Shown here: positions 48,558 to 59,680 of the stretch, one piece after another
Position numbering within the stretch: position 1 is the stretch's first letter
Layout: each line of letters opens with the position of its first letter
Assembly: GCF_004795015.1 (NCBI RefSeq)
Contig: NZ_SSBI01000004.1
Coordinates: forward strand, 152,956 to 216,955
Direction of reading: 5' to 3'
Source of the DNA: Streptomyces sp. A1277
GTDB taxonomy: Bacteria; Actinomycetota; Actinomycetes; Streptomycetales; Streptomycetaceae
DNA length: 64,000 nt
Notes under the pieces: generated by a model
What the model saw: only the letters and a program-made list of their open reading frames with translations
What the model was told of the DNA's origin: nothing
Databases searched by the model: none
Program-made: the position numbers and the translations under genes

Positions 48558-50548
48558 GCGGAGACCTTCCCGGCGGGGGACGGGGTGGGTTGGGCCACGG
48601 GCGCGGCGGGGCGGCCGAGGGCGGTGCGCAAACCGGCCAGACCGCGCGGCAGCAGATACACGGCGGCGATGAACAGCGCCCCGAGGAGCAGCGGTCCGTG
48701 GCCGGGCCAGGAGCCGGCGACCCAGTCCCGGGTGAAGACGATCAGCCCGGCGCCCAGCAGGGCGCCGATGACGGACGTCGTGCCGCCGATGACGACGGCC
48801 AGCAGCGCGAACGCGGCGATCTCGAAGCCGACGTCGGCGGGGGAGAGGTACTGCTGGACGGTGACCATGAGCGAGCCGCCGACGCCCGCCAGCGCGCCGG
48901 CGCAGATGTGGGCCACCAGCAGATAGCGCCCCACCGGGTGGCCCGAGGCGCGCATCCGCGCCTCGGCGCCCCGGGTGCCGGTCAGCAGCTTGCCGGCCGG
49001 GGAGCGCAGCACCAGCAGGGTGAGGGCCACCGCGACGACGGCGACGACGAGCGCGTAGACGTACAGCTCGCGCTCCCGCGTCATGCCCTCACCGCCCCAC
49101 AGCGCCTGGGTGGCCGGGAAGCCGACCAGGCCGTCGGCGCCGCCGGTGACGGACTTGACCTGGTTGATCACCGCACTCGTCAGCTCGCCGACGGCGAGCG
49201 TGATCATCAGTACGGTGGTGCCGCGGGCCCGGATCACGGCGGGCCCGGTCAGCGCCGAGAACACCGCCGCCGCCAGCGCCGAGAGGACGATCTGGACCGG
49301 GCCCATCGTCCAGCCAGCGTCCGCGAGGTTGGCGGTGGCGTACGCGCCGACGGCGAACGGGGCGGTCTGCCCCAGGGTGGGCAGCCCGGCGTAACCCGTC
49401 AGGACGGTGACACTGACCGCGAGCAGCCCCAGCGCCAGGGCGGACCCGGCCAGCGAGATGCTGTACGAGTCGAGCATCCCCGGCAGCGCGAACAGCAGGG
49501 CGAGCAGCACCAGCAGCGGGGCGGCCTGCCGCCACCCGGCCCCGCGCGGCCACGCCCCGAACCGCCCGGGAGCCGCCGGGGCGGTCTCCCGGGCCGGGGC
49601 CGTACGCGGACGGTTCTCCCACCGTGCGGCGAGCAGGTGCCGGAGCCGGGAGACCGGGTCCGAGGACGGGCCCCGCTCCTCGTGCGCCGCCGGCTCCGCG
49701 AAGCGGGAGCGGAACACCAGTACCGCCGCCATCGCGGCGAACAGCAGGTACGGGGCCAGCTCCGGGAGCACCGAGACGCCCAGGGTCTGGACCTCGCCCA
49801 CGGCGACCGCCGCGAAGAACGTCGCCCACAGCGAGCGCAGCCCGCCGAGGACGACGACCACGAGGGACAGCATCAGGACGTTCTCGGAGGTGCCGGGCCC
49901 GGGGCCGATGATCGGCGCCCCGAGCACGCCCGCCGCTCCGGCCAGCGCGCCCGCCGCCGCGAGCACACCGGTGTGCACGGCCCGGGGGTTGTGGCCGGTG
50001 GCGGCGAGCATCTGCGGATCGTCCGCCGACGCCCGGACCGCCGCCCCCACCCGGGTGCGGGTCAGCACCCAGGTGCCGAAGGCCGCCAGGACGACGGCCA
50101 TCGCGATGAAGCAGAGCCGGTAGGCGGGGTAGCGGTGGCCCAGCAGGTGGACCGAGGAGTCGAGCGCGCCGGGGACGCGCACCGGCAGCTCGTCCGCCCC
50201 GAAGAACTGGATGAGCAGATCACCGCCGGCCAGCGCGATCCCGAACGTCAGCAGGGCTTGAGCGAGATGCCCACGCCGGGCGAGCGGAACCGTCGCGGCG
50301 GAAAGGCCCGCCCCGGCGAGGGCGGCGGCCGCCGTTCCGGCGGCCAGTCCGACGACGAGGCCGCCCCAGGTTCCGTCGCTCAGCTCGGCGCCGGTGTAGG
50401 CGCCGATCGCGTACAGCATGCCGTGCGAGAGGTTCAGTACGCCGGCCGTGCCGAACGCGAGACTCAGGCCGGCGGCGACCACGAACAGCAGCAGCCCGTA
50501 GGCCACTCCGTCCACCGCCGGCACGAGGTGGGCATCAAGGAGCTCCAT
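48554..50548 (-). CDS. Fused LivH-LivM permease
   Basis: 664 residues joining two permeases usually encoded separately. Residues 1-290 are LivH-like (GVAYGLLLFVVAAGLSLAFGTAGVLNLSHGMLYAIGAY at the start). A Pro/Arg-rich linker spans about 290-350. Residues 350-650 are LivM-like (SISLAGSALALGLLAVSVTVLTGYAGLPTLGQTAPFAVGAY near 385, ending with LGALFIAAVYLLPRGLAGL). About 16-18 membrane segments are predicted. One chain thus forms the whole translocation path. One base separates it from the substrate-binding protein gene. Confidence 0.88.
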   Translation of the reverse strand: MELLDAHLVPAVDGVAYGLLLFVVAAGLSLAFGTAGVLNLSHGMLYAIGAYTGAELSDGTWGGLVVGLAAGTAAAALAGAGLSAATVPLARRGHLAQALLTFGIALAGGDLLIQFFGADELPVRVPGALDSSVHLLGHRYPAYRLCFIAMAVVLAAFGTWVLTRTRVGAAVRASADDPQMLAATGHNPRAVHTGVLAAAGALAGAAGVLGAPIIGPGPGTSENVLMLSLVVVVLGGLRSLWATFFAAVAVGEVQTLGVSVLPELAPYLLFAAMAAVLVFRSRFAEPAAHEERGPSSDPVSRLRHLLAARWENRPRTAPARETAPAAPGRFGAWPRGAGWRQAAPLLVLLALLFALPGMLDSYSISLAGSALALGLLAVSVTVLTGYAGLPTLGQTAPFAVGAYATANLADAGWTMGPVQIVLSALAAAVFSALTGPAVIRARGTTVLMITLAVGELTSAVINQVKSVTGGADGLVGFPATQALWGGEGMTRERELYVYALVVAVVAVALTLLVLRSPAGKLLTGTRGAEARMRASGHPVGRYLLVAHICAGALAGVGGSLMVTVQQYLSPADVGFEIAAFALLAVVIGGTTSVIGALLGAGLIVFTRDWVAGSWPGHGPLLLGALFIAAVYLLPRGLAGLRTALGRPAAPVAQPTPSPAGKVSA

Positions 50549-50549
50549 G

Positions 50550-51770
50550 TCAGCCGCCGAGCGTCGCCAGGTCCTGGACCATGACGTTGGACAGCTGGTT
50601 GCCGTCCGGACGCACCTGGCGCAGGTACCACGTCTGCACCGGCGCGTGCGCCTTCGCGCTGAACTCCCAGGAGCCGCGCGGGCTGTCGATCTGGCCCAGG
50701 CCGTCGATGGCCTTGTTGATGGTCTGCGGCGTCACGTCGCCCTTCTTCGCGGCGTCCGCGATCGCCTTGTCCAGCACGGCGGCGGCGTCGTAGGACGACA
50801 TCGCGTACGTGGTCGGCTGGGTGTCGTGCTCGGCGGTCCAGTCGGCGGCGAACTTGCGGTTGGCAGCGTTGTCGAGGTCCGGCGCGTAGTTCAGGACGGA
50901 GTAGATGTCCTTCGCGGCGTCGCCCTCGGCCTGGAGCACGCTGCCCTCGGTGACGAAGGCGGTGTACAGCGGAAGGTCGGCGATGTCGGACTGGGCGTAC
51001 TGCTTGGCGAAGTCGATCGCGGCCTTGCCGGCGTAGAAGCAGTAGACGGCCTTGGCGTCCGTCTTGGCGATATCCGCGAAGTACGGCATGAAGTTGGTCG
51101 TCTTCGGGAACGGCGTCCAGGTCGTCTTGCCGTCGGGGTTGGCGAGTTCGCCCTTGATGCGCTTGAACTCGTCGGTGAACCCGCGCAGTTCGTCGTAACC
51201 GCCCTGGTAGTCCGGGCCGATCGCGTAGACCGGTCCGTTCACCTTCTCCTTGACGTACGGGGCGATGGCCTTGCCCGGCTCGTCGGACATGAAGCTCGTC
51301 GTCCAGACGTACTCGGGGTCCTTGACTTCGGGCCGGGCGTTGGAGCCCAGGAACGGGATCTTGGCCTGGTTGACCAGCGGCAGCACCGCGTTGACCGAGC
51401 CACCGCTGACGAGGCCGGTCAGCACGTCGACCTTGTCCTTCTTGACCAGCTTGGTGGCGGCCGGGACCGCGGTCGGCGGGCCGTCGCCCTCGTCGGCGAC
51501 GATGAGCTCGACCTTGCGCCCGCCCAGCTTGTTGTCGTGCGTCTTCAGGTACAGGTCGAAGCCGTCCCGCAGGTCGGTGCCGACCGGCTTGTAGGTGCCG
51601 GACAGCGAGGCGACCAGGCCGACCTTGATGGTCTCGTCGCCGGAGCCGCTGTCGCTGCTGCATCCGGTGACGGCGGCCAGGCCGAGGGCGAGGGCGGCGG
51701 CGCCGGCCGGCCGGACGAATCTGCGGTGGCGTGTGCGGCGGGATATGTCGAAGAACATGAGTGCTCTCAT
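50550..51770 (-). CDS. livK: Substrate-binding lipoprotein (LivK-type)
   Basis: 406 residues from ATG 51770 (ATG 51758 is a second possibility). A basic N-terminus and hydrophobic stretch lead to the lipobox VTGC near residue 37, followed by Ser/Gly/Asp. The mature part is a Periplasmic-binding protein type 1 fold: IKVGLVASLSGTYKPVGTDLRDGFDLYL, VDVLTGLVSGGSVNAVLPLVNQAKIPFLGSNA and VYCFYAGKAAIDFAKQY. This family binds branched-chain amino acids, amides or aromatic ligands; Tyr/Phe-rich pocket segments leave an aromatic ligand open. It is attached outside the membrane. Confidence 0.9.
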   Translation of the reverse strand: MRALMFFDISRRTRHRRFVRPAGAAALALGLAAVTGCSSDSGSGDETIKVGLVASLSGTYKPVGTDLRDGFDLYLKTHDNKLGGRKVELIVADEGDGPPTAVPAATKLVKKDKVDVLTGLVSGGSVNAVLPLVNQAKIPFLGSNARPEVKDPEYVWTTSFMSDEPGKAIAPYVKEKVNGPVYAIGPDYQGGYDELRGFTDEFKRIKGELANPDGKTTWTPFPKTTNFMPYFADIAKTDAKAVYCFYAGKAAIDFAKQYAQSDIADLPLYTAFVTEGSVLQAEGDAAKDIYSVLNYAPDLDNAANRKFAADWTAEHDTQPTTYAMSSYDAAAVLDKAIADAAKKGDVTPQTINKAIDGLGQIDSPRGSWEFSAKAHAPVQTWYLRQVRPDGNQLSNVMVQDLATLGG

Positions 51771-51858
51771 CGGGGGAGTGTGTCGGGCAACGGTGTGACC
51801 CGACCGCGGAGTCGGCTCCGCGGACGGGTCGGTGCGGCCGTGGGGGAACGGCCGACGG

Positions 51859-52263
51859 TCAGTGCGTGGGGGAGTTGTGCGGGGAACGGACCTGGGGGGA
51901 CAGCGAGTCGCCGACCTGGTTGATCAGCTCGGACATCATGTAGCTGACCTCACCGATGTCCGCGTCCCTGGTGGTGGTCACCAGGAGCGAGGCACCGCTG
52001 GAGACGGCCATGGAGAACATGTAGCCGCCCTCCATGGCGGTGAGGCTGTGCTCGACCGGGTCGGTGTCGGTCAGCTGCGCGGCGGCGGAGAGCAGATTGA
52101 CGACGCCCGAGGCGATGGCGGCCAGCCGGTCCGCGTCGTCGCGCTCCACGCCGGTGTACGCCAGCGCGAGTCCGTCCACGGACACGGCTATCGCCTGGGT
52201 GACCTCCGGGATGCGTCCGGCGAAGTCGCTCAGGATCCAGCTCAGGTCGGTGGGTGAGGTCAT
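51859..52263 (-). CDS. Roadblock/LC7 protein, second kinase-roadblock pair
   Basis: 134 residues, ATG 52263 overlapping the kinase stop (ATGA). Roadblock fold: LSWILSDFAGRIPEVTQAIAVSVDGLALAYTGV, LTAMEGGYMFSMAVSSGASLLVTTTRDADIGEVSYMMSELI. It is a CvnB homologue. Here it is not followed by DUF742 and GTPase genes but by a transporter operon 88 bp downstream. Confidence 0.9.
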   Translation of the reverse strand: MTSPTDLSWILSDFAGRIPEVTQAIAVSVDGLALAYTGVERDDADRLAAIASGVVNLLSAAAQLTDTDPVEHSLTAMEGGYMFSMAVSSGASLLVTTTRDADIGEVSYMMSELINQVGDSLSPQVRSPHNSPTH

Positions 52264-54671
52264 TTCTTGGTCCGTTCGGTGTTGTCATCGGTGGCGGAAC
52301 GCCCGCGGGGGTTCGTGCTCCGGTTGATGCCCTGGGCGTAGGCCGCGAGGACGTCGGAGACCTGCCGGGAGTCCCGGCGGCGGGGAGTCGGCCTCGGCGT
52401 GGCGGCGCCGGACCGCTGATCGGTGCCGCCCCGCTTGCCCAGGCTGGGCCACTGCTGGGGCGTGTTGCGCTGCCGGAGGGGCAGGCCGGACGAGCTGACC
52501 CCGGCGATGCGGGAGACCTGCTCGTCGTGCACGGGGTGCGGGGCGGGCGCGGAGCCGCTCTCGCGCGGGTCGGTGCCGCTCCCGCGCGCCGGGCCCTCGT
52601 GGTCCTCGCGCCTGCCCGCGTCGGCGCCGCCCGGGCGGGCACCGGTACCCGCGCCGACGGGGCGCCCGACGCGGCCCCGCACGTCGCGCGGCTTGCGGCC
52701 GGCGGTGACCGGACGCGGCGCCTCGTAGCGGACCTCGTCGCCCCGGCCCTCGCCCGGCGTGCCCTGGACGGGCGGAGCCTCGACGGGGACCTCGGCCAGC
52801 ACGGCCTTGGGCAGGGTGACCTCGGCGATGGTGCCCGGGCCCGAGGAGTCGCGGAGCTCGACAACGATGCCGTGACGGGCGGCGAGCCGCGCCACCACGT
52901 GCAGGCCCATGGACCGGACGTCCCCGATGCCCGCCTTGGGCTCGCGCAGCGCGGCGTTGTGCACGGCACGGCGCTCCGCGGAGATCCCGACGCCCTCGTC
53001 GACGATCTGGACGACGGCCCGGTCCCAGAGCCGCCAGACGGCGACCCCGACCTGGGCGTCGGGCGGCGAGAAGCGGGTCGCGTTGTCCAGCAGCTCCGCC
53101 AGGATGTGGGCGACGTCGTGCACGGCGCGGGCGGCGATGCCGATGCCGGCCTCGATGGCGCCCAGGGACACCCGGTCGAAGCGTTCGATCTGCTGGGCGG
53201 CGGCCACGATCACGGTGGAGCAGCCGATGTCCGCCGAGCGCACCCGGGCGTTGCCGTAACCGCCCAGCACCAGCAGGTTGTTGGTGTTGCGCTCCATGCG
53301 GATGGCGAGGTGGTCGAGGGCGAAGAGCGTCTTCATGCGCTCCGGGTCGGCCTCGTCGCGCTGCACGGTGTCCAGCTCGGACACCATGACGCTGGTCAGC
53401 TGGGCGCCGCGGCGGGCCACCCGGACCAGGGTCTCGGCGAACTGCTCGTGCACGCGGGCCTGTTCGGCGGCGAGCCGGACGGCCTCGTGGTGGACGGCGT
53501 TGAACGCCTCACCGACCTCACCGATCTCGTCCCCGCCGGTGGTCTCGACCGGGTTGCCGGTCCGTTCCGCGACCTGCTCCGGCGTGGAGCCGCTCAGCGC
53601 GCCGGGCTGGGACAGCTCGCTCATGACGGCGGGCAGCCGGGTGTGGGCGACCTCGTGCGCGGCGTTGCGCAGGTCGCGCAGCCGGCGGATCATGACGCGG
53701 CCGAGGCGGATGGCGACGACGACGACGACCACCAGGGTCAGCAGCACGAGGGCGACCTCGCCGCCGGCGGTCCACAGCAGCCGGGTGCGCTCCCTGTCGA
53801 CGGTCGCGGCGACGGACTCGTCGATCCGCTTCTCGACCGTGTGCAGCAGGGTCTGGCGGTCCTCGGACGCCTTCTGCCACTCCTGGGGGGAGACGCCGAT
53901 GGACTTGCTGGTGTCCGTGCGCCCGATCTTGTCCTCCAGCTTGCGGGACGCCAGCGCCTTGGGGCCGGAGAGGGTGCGCTCCAGCCAGGTCCGCCACTCG
54001 CCGGGGCCGAGGCCGAACATGACACCGGTCGACTCGGTGTAGCCGAGCCGGGTGGCGTCGAACGTGCGTTGCGAGGCGACCGTGAAGCCGCCGGCGGCCT
54101 GCGCCCTCATGACGGTGACCTGCTGCTGGGCGGTGTGCTCGGCGGCCTCGGACAGGGCGGCGGCCGCACGGATGCGGTCCGCGATGTCGGCGTCCACACC
54201 GTCGGCCTGGGCGATGCCGTCGCGGTAGCCGTTGAGGTCCGCGATCACGATGCGGTAGCCGAAGGCGAGTGCGGAGATCGTGGTGCTGCCCGAGCGCACC
54301 TGCGCGCGCAGGGCGGGGAGTTCGTCGATGAAGCGGTCGATGCGGTCCAGCGCCTCCTGGGCGCTGCCGGGCACCTCGGAGAGCCCGCTGGTCCGGCTGT
54401 TGAAGGCGGCGATGCTCTTGTCGGTCGCGTCGGACGTCTCCTGGAAGGCGGCCGAGTCCCCTTGGTGCGAGACCAGAGCGGTGGCTGCCGCCCGTTCACG
54501 CTGCAGTTGATGCGTTAAATCGGCGGCACCGGCGGCTACATCGACCATGGAGGCCAGCCGGTTCGCCTGGAGGGCCTGGTTGGTCGCGGGTGCGAGGGCC
54601 AGGGCGGAGAAGGCGACCGCGACGGTGAGGGGCGCGGTGACGAGCAGGACGAGACGACGATTGATTTTCAC
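52260..54671 (-). CDS. Nitrate/nitrite-sensor-type histidine kinase (CvnA-like), membrane bound
   Basis: 803 residues from GTG 54671, with GGAG upstream and no closer start. TM1 at about 7-28, an extracellular NIT (nitrate/nitrite sensing) domain at 40-300 (LQRERAAATALVS, SRTSGLSEVPGSAQEALDRID), TM2 at 303-327, HAMP at 328-385, dimer helix, then HATPase_c at about 500-620 (HILAELLDNATRFSPPDAQVGV; IVDEGVGIS; GLHVVARLAARHGIVVEL). The last 180 residues are disordered and Arg/Pro/Gly-rich. Leu52 is a TTA codon (plus-strand 54516-54518), implying bldA dependence. First gene of an operon with roadblock and Liv transporter genes. Confidence 0.9.
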   Translation of the reverse strand: MKINRRLVLLVTAPLTVAVAFSALALAPATNQALQANRLASMVDVAAGAADLTHQLQRERAAATALVSHQGDSAAFQETSDATDKSIAAFNSRTSGLSEVPGSAQEALDRIDRFIDELPALRAQVRSGSTTISALAFGYRIVIADLNGYRDGIAQADGVDADIADRIRAAAALSEAAEHTAQQQVTVMRAQAAGGFTVASQRTFDATRLGYTESTGVMFGLGPGEWRTWLERTLSGPKALASRKLEDKIGRTDTSKSIGVSPQEWQKASEDRQTLLHTVEKRIDESVAATVDRERTRLLWTAGGEVALVLLTLVVVVVVAIRLGRVMIRRLRDLRNAAHEVAHTRLPAVMSELSQPGALSGSTPEQVAERTGNPVETTGGDEIGEVGEAFNAVHHEAVRLAAEQARVHEQFAETLVRVARRGAQLTSVMVSELDTVQRDEADPERMKTLFALDHLAIRMERNTNNLLVLGGYGNARVRSADIGCSTVIVAAAQQIERFDRVSLGAIEAGIGIAARAVHDVAHILAELLDNATRFSPPDAQVGVAVWRLWDRAVVQIVDEGVGISAERRAVHNAALREPKAGIGDVRSMGLHVVARLAARHGIVVELRDSSGPGTIAEVTLPKAVLAEVPVEAPPVQGTPGEGRGDEVRYEAPRPVTAGRKPRDVRGRVGRPVGAGTGARPGGADAGRREDHEGPARGSGTDPRESGSAPAPHPVHDEQVSRIAGVSSSGLPLRQRNTPQQWPSLGKRGGTDQRSGAATPRPTPRRRDSRQVSDVLAAYAQGINRSTNPRGRSATDDNTERTKK

Positions 54672-55392
54672 TGCGCGGCTCCATCGCCGGAACCGGTGCT
54701 GAGTATCGGTGACACGCAGATACCTGTTAACGGGTTGTGGGGGTGTCGGTAGGGACGCTCGTACATCGTGTGCACAGTTGCTGATAGGACAGGCGGGGCG
54801 GACGGGGCTCCTGTGGCGCGGCTTGATCCTATGCCTAGTACACAACCCCGGATGCGGACAGCGTCGAAGATTTGCGTTCACTCAGAGGCGCAGAAACGAT
54901 CTGCTTCGATCAAACCTGTCTCCACTGCGGAACACCATGAGGCTAAGCGGAATGATCAAGTCCCGCCCGTACGCACACGCCTGACTGCTGTGCCACCGGG
55001 CGGGATGGCGCCCCGCACCACAAGACGGAATGACCAACGGGCCCCTGACCGGCCCGGCCCGCCCAACCGCTGCCGAGTGTCAGGTTGTTGCGGAAAGGTT
55101 AGATCCGATTAGCGATGGTGATTGTTTTGGTTCGGCTTCCGCCGGGCACGCGCTCGCGCGACGACACAGGAGGACGCAGACCCCAAGAGGCGTACCCCGC
55201 AAGGTTGGTGGCGGTGTGTCACGGTTCGCCAGCCCTCGCACACGGCTCACGCCGGTGCGAACCGGCCATCTTGAAAAGGTGCACGGGCTCCGCGGCCCGC
55301 CGCCTTGACCTGATCGCGTGTCCGGTGCGGCCACCGCCGGCCCGGCGCGCGCGAGAAGAAGCGCCCGCCCGGCCACCATGGGCCGGGCAGGC
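54672..55392. other. About 720-bp stretch without a supported gene
   Basis: It lies upstream of the sensor kinase gene (minus) and downstream of the UvrA-like gene (minus). Several A+T-richer patches (about 54810-54850, 54890-54960 and 55090-55140) probably include the kinase promoter. Frames here are short or have shadow composition, and I see no RNA gene. Confidence 0.45.
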
Positions 55393-55464
55393 GCGTACGG
55401 CTTCGCTCAGGCGCCCACGCCGCGTACGGCTTCGCTCAGGCGCCCACGCCGCGTACGGCTTCGC

Positions 55465-55479
<15 letters not shown>
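55393..55479. repeat. 29-bp tandem repeat, three copies, over the 3' end of the UvrA-like gene
   Basis: Unit GCGTACGGCTTCGCTCAGG plus CGCCCACGCC (29 bp) at 55393-55421, 55422-55450 and 55451-55479, the last ending in GTA rather than GCC. The third copy contains the stop and last codons (V-G-A-stop) of the minus-strand UvrA-like gene; the two others repeat the stop-containing segment beyond it. This looks like slippage or duplication of the gene terminus. Confidence 0.85.
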
Positions 55480-57846
<2,367 letters not shown>

Positions 57847-57955
57847 CGTGTCTCCCTCGGTTGGCGGGGCCGCCGAGCAGCCCCGTCGTCGCCGCCCGGC
57901 CTGAACGGCGGCCCTTCCGCGTAAGCCCCGGCGGACCCGACCCGCCTGACGTTCC

Positions 57956-58405
57956 TCACGCTAGCGGGGCTCCCGGCGGCCGTGCTTCTCCATTCCTGAC
58001 CGGACGGGTCACCTGCTTGGCCACGCACGACGGCATCCCCGCCGTCGCCCGCGCCGCCTCCTGCCGGTACGTGCTCGGCGGCATCCCGACCAGCTCGGTG
58101 AAGCGTGTACTGAACGTGCCGAGCGACGCGCAGCCGACCGCGAAGCACACCTCGGTCACGCTCATGCCCCCCCGGCGCAGCAGCGTCATCGCCCGCTCGA
58201 TGCGCCGGGTCATCAGGTAGCCGTACGGCGACTCCCCGTACGCGCGCCGGAACTCGCGGCTGAGGTGTCCGGCCGACATGTGCGCCCCGCGCGCGAGCGC
58301 CTCGACGTTCAGGGGCTGGGCGTACTCGCGGTCGATCCGGTCGCGGACCCGGCGCAGCCGGGCGAGGTCGCGCAGGTGCTGCGCCGCGTCGGGTTTGCTG
58401 GTCAC
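57956..58405 (-). CDS. AraC family transcriptional regulator, HTH-only
   Basis: 149 residues comprising just the two-HTH DNA-binding domain: NVEALARGAHMSAGHLSREFRRAYGESPYGYLMTRRIERAMTLL and MSVTEVCFAVGCASLGTFSTRFTELVGMPPSTYR. There is no ligand domain. It is upstream of the UvrA-like gene and may control it. Short AraC proteins of this type often have a VOC-family partner, not seen here. Confidence 0.87.
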   Translation of the reverse strand: MTSKPDAAQHLRDLARLRRVRDRIDREYAQPLNVEALARGAHMSAGHLSREFRRAYGESPYGYLMTRRIERAMTLLRRGGMSVTEVCFAVGCASLGTFSTRFTELVGMPPSTYRQEAARATAGMPSCVAKQVTRPVRNGEARPPGAPLA

Positions 58406-58466
58406 GGTCGGAAGCGTACGGGGTGGGGGCGCCGCCCGCCGGGAATCGACGGGCGGGCGGCGGAGA

Positions 58467-59549
58467 TCACGTACGCGTGTAGGTGCCGCACTCCCACTCG
58501 CTCCGGTCCCGCGTCAGGTCGTCCATCGAGGCGCTCCGGTCGTACGGGTCCACCAAAGGCCCCTCGCCCGTGCCGGCTCCCTCGTCGAAGGCGGGGACGA
58601 AGTAGCCGGTGTCGTTGTCGCAGCCGCCGTTGGCGGAGTCCACCTTGTAGGACAGCAGCGTGAAGGTCCCCGGCTCGGTGATCACCTTCGACGGGTCGTC
58701 CCAGCTCATCACGATCTCCCGGCGCACGACCGTGCGGGCGACGCCCCCGCTGCCCTCGGCCGCCCGCACGAGCGGATAGACGAAGGTGACGTCGGCGGTC
58801 ACCTCGACCGCACCCCGCTCGCCCTCCCGGTACGTGATCCGGCCGCGCGTCTTGACCACCTCGCCGGCCGGGCGCGCGTACGACGGATCGAAGCGGCTGA
58901 ACAGCAGCAGCGGGTTGTTCTTCCGCGACGGGCTGTCGAAGGCGCTCGCCAGGTACGCCTTGGTGTCGGCCTGCTTCGGGTTGAGCGCCGCGATGGCCTT
59001 CGCCGGACGCTCCCCGCGCAGCACGCCGGGGTCCAGACCGGCGTCCACGAGGAAGGCCCGGCTGCCGTCGAGCGCCTGCGCCACCTGCTTCCTGCTCATC
59101 CAGCCGGTCGCCCGCGCCGCGGGCAGCGTGATCCCGGCCGCGCCGTCGGCCCAGCGCGCCGCCGGTGACCCTCTGAACGGCTCGTCCAGTGTGGGGCGTT
59201 GGCCGGCCCCCTCGGTGGCGGGCGGCGCACTGGGGCGGACCGACTCGGCGGCGAGCGGGGCCCCGGCGTCGTCGGACCCGAACCAGCCGGTCACCAGGCC
59301 CGGCTTGAGGGCCACGACGAGCAGCGCGACGACGACCAGCAGGGCCACCGCGTACCGGCCCTTGCCGCGCCGCCGGGGCGGCTGGTGGGTGCGCCAGGGT
59401 TCGGGCGGGCCGGTCTCCTCCCGCAGCCGCTGGGCCACCATCCGGGCCCGGGCAGACGGCTCCTCGGGGGCGCCGGCGGTTCCGGCCTCGGCCTCCCGCA
59501 GGAAGCGCTCCCACTCCTCGTCCGGTATGGATGACCCGCCCGTGTCCAC
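58467..59549 (-). CDS. Membrane-anchored protein of unknown function
   Basis: 360 residues from GTG 59549 (GGGAG upstream). Cytoplasmic residues 1-65 contain PDEEWERFLREAEAG and Pro/Arg-rich sequence, as in proteins with regulatory N-tails. One membrane helix at about 66-86 (RYAVALLVVVALLVVALKPGLV). The extracytoplasmic part has a beta-rich domain with ADVTFVYPLVRAAEG, VVRREIVMSWDDPSKV and GTFTLLSYKVDSANGGCDNDTGYFVP; two Cys (in GGCDND and WECGTY) may form a disulfide. Related proteins are widespread in Streptomyces but I know no function. Confidence 0.75.
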   Translation of the reverse strand: MDTGGSSIPDEEWERFLREAEAGTAGAPEEPSARARMVAQRLREETGPPEPWRTHQPPRRRGKGRYAVALLVVVALLVVALKPGLVTGWFGSDDAGAPLAAESVRPSAPPATEGAGQRPTLDEPFRGSPAARWADGAAGITLPAARATGWMSRKQVAQALDGSRAFLVDAGLDPGVLRGERPAKAIAALNPKQADTKAYLASAFDSPSRKNNPLLLFSRFDPSYARPAGEVVKTRGRITYREGERGAVEVTADVTFVYPLVRAAEGSGGVARTVVRREIVMSWDDPSKVITEPGTFTLLSYKVDSANGGCDNDTGYFVPAFDEGAGTGEGPLVDPYDRSASMDDLTRDRSEWECGTYTRT

Positions 59550-59680
59550 GCTGCGCTCCCGCCCCTCCCGGCACCCCGGCCGGCCCGTTTTTCCGTGCAT
59601 CATCACACAGCCCGGTGACACCGGGCGCGGGCGGCTTCCGCGTCAAGTGCCCACCGGGCCTGTGTGGATGAGCGGTCGCG

